Under the pieces are notes generated by a model. It worked only from the letters and a program-made list of their open reading frames with translations, did no database searches and was not told the DNA's origin. A stretch of 64,000 nucleotides of DNA from Tanypteryx hageni. Its lineage: Eukaryota > Arthropoda > Insecta > Odonata > Petaluridae. The position numbers and the translations under genes were made by a program. Shown piece after piece: positions 22,471 through 32,333 of this stretch. The stretch is taken from NCBI GenBank assembly GCA_028673005.1, contig CM054120.1, positions 71,349,533 through 71,413,532 on the forward strand. Direction: 5' to 3'. Position 1 is the first letter of the stretch. Each line of letters starts with the position of its first letter.

Positions 22471-22681
22471 AATACAAATCTTCTATTTAAATATATCAAT
22501 CAAAATCCAGATATTATTATTTCTTATAAGCGAGGGGACCACGAATTAAAAAAAAAATCCATATAGCTCTACTAATTTTGATGGTAAGGCAGGAATGCTA
22601 GCTTATTCAGAATACCCAAACATGGATAATACGCCTATTGAAATACATATTGATCAAGATGAATTATTGTATTTAAAGATA
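22235..22681 (+). pseudogene. MMP fragment (block B), unit 10, reference copy
   Basis: Matrix metalloproteinases are zinc endopeptidases kept latent by a prodomain cysteine. Visible in order: prodomain helix ending ALFQEYNNLKGHGKLN; cysteine switch RCGVPDD (family PRCGxPD); catalytic start (W...LKWYY...AYEMW); then, after one TAA, LLFKYINQNPDIIISY and a GDH motif; then, after a frameshift in an A-run, FDGKAGMLAYSEYP (family FDGxGGxLAHAxxP) and IEIHIDQDE (family HFDxDE). The structural-zinc His of LAHA is Tyr here. The zinc helix HExxHxxGxxH is absent from this block. Codons are strongly A/T-ending, unlike the flanking RT. Could derive from a host MMP or from an MMP carried by an insect DNA virus; undecided. 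Confidence 0.82.
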
Positions 22682-22856
22682 TGTAAACTCTACCGGGTCC
22701 CACGCTGCAGGAAAATGGAACGGAGTCAATGAACGCGCCGGTAATTTTCCAAAAAGGCTTTATTACCACTCATGATCTAATCTCTTCCCCATGACTTCCA
22801 CCCATCCTCTACACACAGCATTATGTCTTTAATCCCCCATTTCCACTGCCCCTCGC

Positions 22857-22982
22857 AAAGTACCTCTTGCTAAGTACCTCTTGCTAAGTACCTCTCGCCA
22901 AGTACCTCTCGCCAAGTACCTCTCGCCAAGTACCTCTCGCCAAGTACCTCTCGCCAAGTACCTCTCGCCAAGTACCTCTCGC
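22857..22982 (+). repeat. 14-bp minisatellite, 9 copies
   Basis: Nine tandem 14-mers, CTCTTGCT types first, then six CAAGTACCTCTCGC. The excess over the basic two copies (7 x 14 = 98) accounts for nearly all of the extra length of unit 10. Confidence 0.95.
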
Positions 22983-23078
22983 CATTCTTTGCCATTATCA
23001 CATGACCAGCCCTTACCATTGGCTTCCTCGAGTGGCTTCATTGGCATGGCTCCAGCAGAAATTCCCACACTTGCAGCT

Positions 23079-23380
23079 CCAGTGTTAACCGATACGAGGC
23101 AGGAAGTATCATGTAGCCAAGATTACATATAGCAGCCAAAGGCAGGTGGCCAGCTAGCAGAAAGTGCTGCCTTCACTACACGAAAATTACAAACCGAAAT
23201 TGTAAATGCAATTTATTGAATTCAAGTCTAACTGAAGGTAATATATATAACCGAAGAGATTTTAGTACTCATAACTGTGATGTATTGTGTACACAGTTCC
23301 TCTTCTAATTTTATAGGACGATGAATATGCTAGAACGAATAAACAAAGTATGATTAACACATTAGGAGCTGTACATGAAA
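23079..23380 (+). pseudogene. MMP-like block A, unit 10
   Basis: A1 reads VLTDTRQEVSCSQDYI, followed by TAGCAG in place of the usual ATGCAG. The intron-like segment keeps TTTTATAG, and A2 at 23317-23380 is followed by GAAA|TTAAAC, so the candidate donor is lost here. Confidence 0.4.
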
Positions 23381-23416
23381 TTAAACTAATGTAAAACTTA
23401 AAAAAGAATATTATCC

Positions 23417-24517
23417 TCCATTAACCACAGGACTCCAGTTGTACAGGTCTGGAATAGTGTTAATAAAATCTCAGGCAAATAACACTCTACAAGCATGCCA
23501 AGTCTAGCGATTGGAAGCCAACTTATAACATCTTCTGTTGCCATTGGCGAAGTATTAGGCCTCCATTATGCCAAGGGTAGCAGCACGGCCGAGCACGATC
23601 CTTCTTTTAATCGAATCAAAGAGAGAATGGATAGAACTGTACTAAACCTTGGCAAAGTCAGCAGTCCAGCATCCTACAATGAACCTTTTTCACAGTGGGA
23701 GTTTAAGTCGGTGATTGGGGATGTTAAGGATTCTTTTCCTGGCTTGGACAGTATCCATAATGCCTTCCTCAATCATCTGCCCATAGATTCCGAACAGGAC
23801 CTACTGAAAACCCTCAATCAACTTCGGGCTGAGGGAGCTTTCCCTGAATCATTGCGGGAATCGGCAATTGTCCCTATCCCGAAATAGGGAAAGGACAAGA
23901 GCCAGCCATCCAGCTATACGGCAATCTCCTTGACCAGCTGCCTGTGCAATCTGATGGAGATAATGGTAAACGGACATCTAGTTTGGTGCCTTGTCAGCAG
24001 CAACGTTATCCCAAATGTCCAGTGTGGTTTATGACGTAGCAGGTCTACAGTGGACCACATGGTCAGGATCGACAGCTTTATCCAAGAGGCTTTTCTTCTA
24101 TGCTAGCATGTCATAGGAGTCCTATGTGACATAAATAATTGGTATGAGAATACCTGGCGATACAAGATTGTATGCACTCTTAAAGAATGGGGTTTTTAAG
24201 GTAGACTACCAATTTTTATCCAAAACTTTTTAATGGAGCGTACTTTTAGAGTTCCTATCACAGTCTTTTGTCTAAGAAACTGGTGCCCCTCAGGGTTTTG
24301 TTTTAAGTGTAATGCTATTCGCAATAGCTATGAATGATGATGTGGACTGCATTAAATCACCGGCTCATAGATTGTTGACGGCCTTGCTATTTTCTGCAGG
24401 TCATCGAATTTGAGGATGGCTGAAAGGCAAATTCAGTTGACACATAACCGGCTCCATATATGGTCTTGCGAAACTGAATTCCACTTCTCCAAAGAGAAGA
24501 CCAAGTGTATGTATACT
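23417..24517 (+). pseudogene. I-clade LINE RT fragment, satellite units 10/11
   Basis: Open 23495-23887. Variants include KDSFPGL, where the C of DSCPG is lost. Usual downstream stops, thumb frame restored at 24410. Confidence 0.87.
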
Positions 24518-25026
24518 CCCAATAATGATACTCAAATTTCGCATGTAAATTCGACAGCATTTAAAAATGCTCTTACATTATTTCAAGAAAATAATAATTA
24601 AAAAGGTCATGGAAAATTTAATGCTGAGACGTTAAAATTGATAAATAGATCAAGATGTGGGGTTCCTGATGATATTGTTAGTTTTGCTACCCATAGGTAT
24701 AAATGGCAAACTACGCTTTTAAAATGGTAATATGTGTTAGGTAATGATGAACTTTTAAATCTTGCTAAAGCCACGTATGAAATGTGGCAATAAAATACAA
24801 ATCTTCTATTTAATTATATCAATCAAAATCTAGATATAATTATTTCTTATAAACGAGGGGACCACGAATTAAAAAAAAAATCCATATAGCTCTACTAATT
24901 TTGATGGTAAGGCAGGAATGCTAGCTTATTCAGAATACCCAAAATGGATAATACGCCTATTGAAATACATATTGATCAAGATGAATTATTGTATTAAAAG
25001 ATATGTAAAATCTACCGGGTCCCACA
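24337..25026 (+). repeat. Satellite unit 11, truncated at the array end
   Basis: Contains the RT thumb and block B, then stops inside the MMP/RNase H linker at ACCGGGTCCCA, followed by unrelated sequence from about 25027. This is the right boundary of array I. Confidence 0.9.
24558..25003 (+). pseudogene. MMP fragment (block B), unit 11
   Basis: Prodomain opening ends at TAA after ENNN (24410-24601). Cysteine switch follows in frame. A 2-bp deletion near 24945 (CCCAAAATGG for CCCAAACATGG type) changes frame in the late part. Confidence 0.75.
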
Positions 25027-25261
25027 ATTTATATCCAGCGAGCTATTCTTGGTTCCCCTTAAAAGGAGAAAACACTGAAGAAATTTCAGACTCCATTATA
25101 AAATAATTTGGTGTCCAGGTTAATTTACTCTGATATTTACTATTTGGAGGATATTTCAAATTTTTTTAAGCATTGAAGACCTTTGATTAAAGTGAAATTG
25201 TCATTTTCTAGGCTTTAATATGCAAACTTATGTAAACAAATAGTAATGAATTGAAAACATG
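25027..25261. other. Unassigned junction sequence beside array I
   Basis: Short AT-rich stretch between array and LINE. The first 80 bases read YPASYSWFPLKGENTEEIS and stop with TAA at 25104-25106, in frame with the end of block B by chance or design. It looks protein-like but I do not recognise it. Confidence 0.3.
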
Positions 25262-27420
25262 GCACCATAATCTTTTCTATCTTTCTATCATCATCCTCAT
25301 ACATCCTATAGCATCTCTAGTCCCCCTTCCTCTTCTAAAACCAAACTGATTATCTTGCAGCTCCTTTTCTATTTTACATTGAATTCTTTTGGTTATTATT
25401 CTGGTTAGAACTTTAGCTGTATGAAAAATTAAACTAATAGTTCTGTAATCCTTACAACATTTTGCATTGTCTTTTTCTCCAGTGGTACCATCACAACATC
25501 TAAAAAATCTTCAGACCATATGCCAGTATCATATACTTGGTTAAAAAATTTTGTGATTTGCTTAACTGCTTTACATCCCAAAACCTTAAGAACGTCCACG
25601 GGTATATCATCACTCCCAACAGCCTTCCTTCTTTTCATGTCATCAATTGCTCTTTTAACTTCAGACTCGAGAATACTTGGTCCTAGCTGATCTTTTTCCA
25701 CATCCTCTTTTTCATTTAATTCAATATTTCTTGGCTTTCCTTCTTTGTCATACAGAACCTCAATGTATTCTTTCCAGACATTTTTTACATTGTCTGGCTC
25801 CGATACTATTTTATCACTTTTGTTCATGATTCCTTTACGTCCTATCTTTCTTGCTTTTTTCTCGAATAGTTCCCTTGCTTTGCTATACATGAGGTCTGTT
25901 CTACAAATTCTTTCACATTCAACAATCTCCTCGCATTTCTCATTTTCCACTCTTCAGTGTTTATGTTCTTCCACTGTCTCCGCTCTTCCATTTTTTGCAG
26001 CATGGCTGCTGTGATCCAGGGTTTTTTGTTTCTTTCACCCATTATCTTTCCTACCTTCTTTTCCATTACATCTTTAATGTTGCTATGGATGTATCTCCAC
26101 TCCTCATCTACATTCTTCCTATTTTCTTCAGCTCTCTCCCCCAACCTTTCCTCCAGCTCAGTCATGATAGCCTCCTTGTTTTTAAGGAGTTCCTCTAAGT
26201 TCCATTTGTTATTAACTATTATGTTTCTCTTAATGCTCTTCAGTCTACATTGTATATTTGCCACCAAAAGGTTGTGGTCAGAATCAATATCTGCCCCTGG
26301 TAGTGTTTTCACATTTTTACTGCTATTTCTAAATCTTTCATTGACTAGTATGTAATCTATCTGGTATCGTCTCTGATCTCCTGGGCTTCTCCATGTGTAA
26401 AGTCTCCACTGGTGATGCTTAAACCATGTATTAGTTACAATCAATCTATTTCTATGGCAGAATTCCACAAGTTTATCCCCTCTTTCATTTCTCTTCCCTA
26501 GTCCATATTTTCCCACTATGTTATCTTTCTGTCCCTCTCAGACTACACTGTTCCAATCTCCCATTACTATGGTGGTGATCCTTCCTTTTCCCTCCTCCTC
26601 CAATATCTCCATAATCTGTTCATACATTTCATCTACTTCGTCGTCGCCAGCATTAGTTGTTGGCATATACACTTGAATTATAAGCATTTCCACTGGCTCC
26701 ATCTGAAGTTTTACGGCTATTAATCCATCATTAACTGTCACTACCTTGCTAATTCTTTCAGCTATCTCTTTTCTCATTATAATCCTCACTCCCCTTTCCT
26801 TTTTCTCCCCTCCCGACTAAATAATCTTAAATTCGTCTGAATTGATCTCGCCTTCTCCTTCCAACCGAACTTCACTAAGACCTACTATACCTACATTATT
26901 CCTTCTCATTTCCCTTTTTAAGTTCTCTAGTTTACCCCCTGAATTCATAGTCCTAACATTCCATGTGCCTATTTTTAATTTCTCACTACTTGCTTTCTTA
27001 TTAATGTTACATTTCCTCTGTGCATCCCCTAGGGTAGTCCCCACCCGGAGATCCGATTGGGGGACTATTTTACCTCCGAAATATTTTACCCCAGAAAGAT
27101 CCATAGAGGTATTTTCAGCCTATCATGGGAAATATAATGAGGTAGTTTCCCCTTGCTTTCCTCATCGCAGTTTCACAGAGTGATTACCCATCTGTAGCTG
27201 TTCAGATCCACATGATCACCACCTACAGAGGTACTGTGCCAGCTGCTGCCCTTGCACAGGGGGATGTAAAACCCCCAAGACTGCTTCTTAGTCTGACTAT
27301 TCCCCTCAGACCTTTCCGGCTTGGATGGTCCTACCAGGAGAATTATCTCCCGCCGGCATAGCTCTTTGTTTCATAAGAGTACATAAACCCTCCCACCTCT
27401 GTAAGGTTATGCAGTCCAGG
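25262..27420 (-). mobile_element. RTE-like non-LTR retrotransposon, 5' half, minus strand
   Basis: Coding order from 27104 downwards: apurinic endonuclease (KLKIGTWNVRTMN, VGLSEVR), a connector (26538-26789, QVYMPTTNAGD, MGDWNSVV), the endonuclease end (25842-26516, YTWRSPGDQRRYQIDYILV and GADIDSDHNLLV), then RT fingers (25429-25950, RRKAVGSDDIPVDVLK) and, in a shifted frame, DYRTISLIFHTAKVLTRII and NQFGFRRGRGTRDAIG to about 25262, where it stops before motif A. 27105-27420 looks like its 5' untranslated region. Lesions: stops near 26815 and 26535, frameshifts near 25920 and 25465. The 3' half is missing, so this is not a usual 5' truncation. The clade is judged from the endonuclease motifs; CR1-like is possible. 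Confidence 0.8.
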
Positions 27421-28320
27421 GCCATTCACATTACTCTCTCCTAATCGACAAGATACTTAAGATTTAAACAAACAATATGGCCCAGTTAAATAACACTGGT
27501 GCTGACCCAAGAAAATCGAATTTAACACAATGGTAATGTGACGGGAAAAATGCTTACAAATATAATGGAATCAAAATATTACATTACAGAAATATACAAG
27601 AGAAATACTCAATAAAATTGTTCACCTTGGAGGGATAATAAACTCTGCTTGAGCCTCCACTTTCAGTTGTGACCATCTCTGTTTTCTGACTGCCTGTTTG
27701 TCGACACTCCAATCATCTCGGATGTTGCCAGCTTCAAACACCCTTGGTTCGATCTCTTCTCGAGATGAGGGCATACCTCTCATGGAAGTTTATTGGTTAT
27801 TTAGCATGATTGTAGCATTCTCTTCTGAGCAAATGTCTGTGCCTTATAAAAATAGAAACTCCGGAAATTACTTGTGTATGCAGTTGTTTGCGCATTTGTT
27901 GGAGTTCATGAAAAACTGATGGAGTACATGAAAACTGTAGGAGGGTAAAATGCTGTATCTCCCAATTTACACGTGAGTTGTGTTTCTAGAAATCATCACA
28001 TAAATCGAAAACACTTAAATTGAAAATATTTTTCCCATTTAAAATATTTTAATATGCGTTGTTTACATTTCTGAGAAGAGATGCTCGACTTAGAAACATC
28101 TTTAAAGTTGATATAATGAGTGTTTTAACCTCTCTAAGTATGTACAGTTACATATGGCATCTTGTGCAGCATCCACTTTTACAATACCTTAATTTTTTAA
28201 TGCCATAAATTACAGGTGTCTCGAAGCTCCATTGATCAGTGAACTTTCCAATACAAATATATTCTCCTCACCCAACTCAATGGATATTTTTGAGAGGACT
28301 TTCTCCCATACAGTTGTTGA
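27421..28320. other. AT-rich spacer, nothing recognised
   Basis: No open frame with recognisable family features and no tandem structure seen. The short frame at 27698-27919 has no motifs I know. Confidence 0.6.
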
Positions 28321-28325
28321 ATGCT

Positions 28326-28485
28326 AACAGTGCATCACTTTTTAGAAGAAAACCCCTCTTCAGGACAAAAAGAGTGTGTTCAAGTGCATTGTTTGTTTAA
28401 AGATAGAAATAAGAAAGATTCCACCACTTTAGGAACTCCCGGGAGACCCTGCTCTGTCATACGATGCAATGAATGATATCACTGC
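28326..28485 (+). pseudogene. Possible piggyBac-type C-terminal zinc-ribbon remnant
   Basis: One frame reads GQKECVQVHC, FKDRNKKDSTT, then PCSVIRCNE, stop, YH. Spacing resembles the Cys-rich tail of PGBD-type transposases (C..C, RK.ST, LCV..CF..YH). Short, single-frame, with a stop. Tentative. Confidence 0.25.
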
Positions 28486-29105
28486 CCAGGCAAGAATCTA
28501 CAAAATATTTGATAAATAATAAAACTATTACTTCATACATACTGCACACACAACGAATCACATTCATGCAAATACGAGATGCGTATATTGAAAAATGATC
28601 ATAACAATAAAATTACATTAATATGAATACATGACGTATATCAAATAATGGTGGTAAAAATAAAATCTTGTATATGCGAAAATGCATAAACCAAACACTC
28701 GTAAATTGAGGGATGCCTGTAGTACGAATCATATAAATAATATTCTGTTCAGTGAAATAGTTCTGTATGTATGTACATATGTTAATATACTTTGGATGAA
28801 GTGCGGAAACTCGCTACCTAATGTGAGACAAAATTCAACCAAGTTGTTGAACTGGGTCAGCAGCCTAAGGCATATTTATATTTCTCATTTAACCTTCATT
28901 TTAGCATTCATATGAATGCAAATATATGCAGCACTTATAGAATATAGATATCTTTGACCCAACAAAGGAAACATTAGGAGACTGGGAAATAGTTAAAACT
29001 GGCTTAAAGATTTCCAAATATTTTTGGCATTGGTGACCTAGACTTTTTTAATGTTGAGTTCATTGCCTACACTCTATGGAGTCAGCCCCAATCCATTGTG
29101 TTCCG
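28486..29105. other. AT-rich spacer, nothing recognised
   Basis: No coding motif or repeat detected by eye. A short frame around 28955-29020 (DPTKETLGDWEIVKTGLK) might extend the hAT remnant that follows, but I cannot place it in the family. Confidence 0.5.
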
Positions 29106-29109
29106 ACTA

Positions 29110-29386
29110 TATTGATACATATTGGTACAAGGTGTCATAATACAGAGATGGAAACAGCAATTTCCATTACATTGAAATCTTGCAAAGGCAATGCTTCGAC
29201 TTTCTCATAGCAATTCTGAAGTGGAGAGAGTTTTTTAGTAACTTGAATCTTATTACAAGTACACGCAGGTTGGCACTCAAACCATCAATGCCGAATGTTT
29301 TGATGCAGTGTTCATTTAGGAAACATCTTGCAGATTTTGAGGCAACAGCTGACATGACGAAAAAGGAGAGGAAATTAAAGAAGTAG
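29110..29386 (+). pseudogene. hAT transposase dimerisation-domain remnant
   Basis: Read across one frameshift it shows IDTYWYKV, then MLRLSHSNSEVERVF and, after an extra T in a T-run at about 29231-29236, SNLNLITSTRRLALKPSMPN. This is the hAT C-terminal dimerisation pattern (LSxPHSNAxxERxFS, then a run of basic and Leu residues). An in-frame KKERKLKK tail follows to 29386. No TIRs found. A dead fragment. Confidence 0.65.
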
Positions 29387-29389
29387 GAA

Positions 29390-30690
29390 TTTGTTCAATT
29401 TGTTTAAATTTTTTGAACCATTATATTGCTATCCTTTAAAATGAAAATTATTTCATGTAGCCTTGGTTAACATTTTTCCTAACTTAAGACCTGTCCTGAA
29501 AACCAGGCCTTGGTTTTCTTCATTTTTTTGATGCATTTGTGCTAGTTACTGTGCATTTAAAACTTGAATGAATTTTTTAAAACTGTTTGTGCCACACTGT
29601 TGATTTGCAATGCAGGATGAACTTAAAATCCTTCCACAAAGTACGATTAAACAATTGTGTATAATTTCACTCGAAATATGCCATACAAATGCTGAAAATA
29701 TTCAAAGCATGAATTTGTACATTTTGTGTCAAAAAACCAACATGTTACATACTACAAGATTTTACAGGGTGTTTTGATGGAATTAACAGGATTTAGAAAA
29801 AAAATTGTTATCAGCCGTGTTATTGATTATGAAATAAATCGGAACATCGCATATTCAATATTTCTTTGACATCGCCTCTGATATATCATTTTGAGTTGCT
29901 TAGACATTAGACTAAACCATTAATGTTAATCTTTTTTGACATGATAATGTAAATCTTAATGAATGCTTTTCCATACTTTTTTCCTTTTGCAATTACTAAT
30001 TATTGGAGGGTCGTCTTATATTCGAGTCATCTTATAATCAGACAAATGTGGTATATGGATTTTACTAGGCCCTTGCTTCCTGTGAGAATTGTACACCTGG
30101 AAAACATCACAGTTATGATAACTGTGGGTATTGTCATATGGTTGTGGTTCCCAAGCTTTTATACCTCGCAAACCCCTTAATTAATATTTATTTATGGTAG
30201 TCATTCTGAGCTCTTTTTGAGAACACTTGTGATTCGATCTAATTTTTATATTAAAATTTATTATATACTGAATGTAAATGCTTATCAAAGTTAATGAGAC
30301 ATACATAAAATCTATGAAAACCTTCTTCTCGATAAAAGGATTGAAATTAATTTTTTTAAGTTTGGCAGGAAAGCGCGATTCACATATTTTAAGGTGATGA
30401 CAAAAAATCTCTAAAAAAGTCGTGTGTTCGACCCCAAGGAAAGTCATTTTCATTTCCCATAAAGTAACATTTAAAATATACTTTTTGATGTGCAGACTTT
30501 TATTCTTTTTGAGATCTAAATAAATAATAATCTTGCAATCTTCAGATCTGAACTATTTTAAAGAAAGAATTGTAAAATTTCTTATTCTGTTAATCTTTTT
30601 CTGCTTTCAGTTTGAAATCCTTCATGTTAAACATGTAATTCAGATATTTTGGGGAAATCTTGCCATTTTAACGGGATGTTGCCTTGACAA
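29390..30690. other. AT-rich spacer with probable transposon-end scraps
   Basis: Mostly featureless. Two short GC-richer patches resemble DNA-transposon ends: about 30004-30042 (GGAGGGTCGTCTTATATTCG, pogo-like) and about 30142-30180 (GTGGTTCCCAAGC followed by CTCGCAAACCCCTT, like hAT termini with their near-end CCCC motif). Neither has a visible partner. Confidence 0.35.
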
Positions 30691-30695
30691 CCAAT

Positions 30696-32333
30696 TACCG
30701 TTTTTTCTGGTCTATAACGCACACCTTATAGATAACGCGCAAATGATTTTCTTCAAACCTGGTACAAATGTATAGATAACGCGCAGTAAAAAAAACCGAT
30801 TTGAAACAAGCGCTTCCTAAAAAAATGAATCAATTAAAATTTGCTGTGGCTTTCCATTATTCAGTTGTTTTCACTGTACACCACATGGTATTATGGAGTC
30901 TTGAATTAGCTTGGCATCGGATTGAAAAAGTTTTTAATTTACCATTGAAAACGAAAATATGTGAAAGCGAAAATCTTACACTTCGCAGTTTAAATTAGAA
31001 GTCGTAAAATTCGCTATAGAAAAAGAAAATCGTGAGGCTGGAAGAAAGTTTAACGTAGGGGAATCAAGTGTACGAGAATGGCGTAAAGGCGAATTGGTGC
31101 TGAAAAAGTTGCATCGGAAAAAACGAGCGTTTTAGAAAATGCTTTTGCCAGAACTCGAGGAAGAACTGTATGAGTGGGTGATACGAGAAAGGGCAAAAGG
31201 CATTAGGATTTCAACAACAAGGGTCTTATTGCAAGCAAAATGCATTGCTCAAGAGATGGACATCGTGGGCTTCAAAGCGTATCCTTCCTGGGGATTCCGT
31301 TTCATGAGGAGGAACAATTTGTGTGTTCGTACATCGACAAGTATCGGCCAAAAATTACCGATGGACTGGGAAGCGAAAATGATTAAGTTTAGACAATATA
31401 TGAAAGAAAACATGTCTGGAGTTGATGCAATGCATGTCTGCAATATGGACGAGGTTCCGGTGAGTTTTGATCTTCCTTGTGCTAGAACTGTGAACCCTAA
31501 AGGGGTGAAAGATGTTTCCGTAGCAACTACTGGGCATGAGAAGTCAAATTTTACAGTTGTTTTGTGTACAATGTCTGATGGTTCTAAGCTTTCTCCTATG
31601 GTGATTTTTAAATGAAAGACTGTGCCAAAAGAATGCTTTCCTTTGGACATTGTAGTAACCGCAAATGAGAAAGGTTGGATGAGGGGTGGTTTGGTTGGTT
31701 GGACAGTATGTGGAGAAAGCGAAAATCTGCCTTTTTTAATCGGAAGTCACTGTTAGTCATGGATTCATGTCGTTGTCATGTGACGCCTGAAATTAAAAAA
31801 GTGGTCGGTAAATATTCAAAGCTAGCTATCATTCCCGGTGGTTTAACCAAAAAACTTCAACCACTAGATCTGTCCGTGAACAAGTCATTTAAATCAAAAT
31901 TGCGAGGTAAGTGGGAGGATTGGATGTTAGCGGGTGTGCATCAATATACTAACTCCGGGAAAGTGAAAAGACCATCCTATGCAGAAATGTGTAAATGGAT
32001 TGTTGAAAGTTGGGGATCTGTGATGGCTAGCTGTGTAAAAAACGGTTTTGAAAAGGCTCTTAGTGATACACTTATGACAGACACGGAAGAATTTGAAGGT
32101 GATTCTTGTGAAAATGAAGTTTCAAATGTGCCTGACCAAATTATGAGTGCTATTGAATCATTTGACATAGACTCAGGTGATGATTTTTATGGTTTCGAAT
32201 GAATTGTAAAAGTTAATATGCATTGATTTCAATAAAATTTTATTTTCATTTGTATAATGCGCATGATGTTTTATCTCGATTTTTATATTTTTTGTATAGA
32301 TAATGTGTGCGTTATAGACCAGAAAATACGGTA
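30696..32333 (+). mobile_element. pogo/Tigger-type DNA transposon, 1,634 bp, near intact
   Basis: Element 30698-32331 with matching inverted ends: left CCGTTTTTTCTGGTCTATAA, right (inverted) CCGTATTTTCTGGTCTATAA, both continuing CGCACAC. Flanked by TA on each side (30696-30697, 32332-32333), the Tc1/mariner-pogo target duplication. Sub-terminal ATAGATAACGCGCA occurs twice at the left end (about 30730 and 30773). One transposase frame lies inside. Confidence 0.92.
30959..32202 (+). pseudogene. pogo/Tigger (POGK-like) transposase, three stops and one frameshift
   Basis: Putative start ATG at 30959 followed by TGA (second codon), then an N-terminal helix-turn-helix (SQFKLEVVKFAIEKENREAG, SSVREWRKG). 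A TAG at 31133 precedes PELEEELYEWV (CENP-B-type second DNA-binding part, 31145 on). The DDE domain shows NMDEVPV (first D), LLVMDSCRCHV (second D) and GGLTKKLQPLDLSVNKSFK (third D). TGA at 31613 and a 1-nt frameshift near 31675 separate the halves. The tail is acidic (IDSGDDFYGFE) to the stop at 32200-32202. All three catalytic Asp are present, so decay is recent. Confidence 0.88.

Larger units (their letters stand above)
22014..24336 (+). repeat. Satellite unit 10 (2,323 bp)
   Basis: Longest uninterrupted unit, because the minisatellite has nine copies. Block A 23079-23380. Best-preserved RT-MMP fusion frame. Confidence 0.93.
1..25026 (+). repeat. Megasatellite array I: about 11 head-to-tail chimeric LINE-MMP units
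   Basis: Eleven head-to-tail units (last one truncated) with the same phase marker, atgatgtggactgc, at 1, 2224, 4447, 6671, 8936, 11159, 13410, 15675, 19407 (atgatgtgaactgc), 22014 and 24337. Basic period is 2,223 bp. Order in a unit, from the marker: RT palm end and thumb (1-180), MMP block B (about 221-666), RNase H scrap (about 705-770), 14-bp minisatellite (about 841), MMP-like block A (about 966-1267), RT fingers and palm (about 1304 to end). The array is already running at base 1, so its left limit lies outside the window. It stops abruptly near 25,026. Seen directly by repeated sequence; identification of parts is by protein motifs. Confidence 0.95.
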
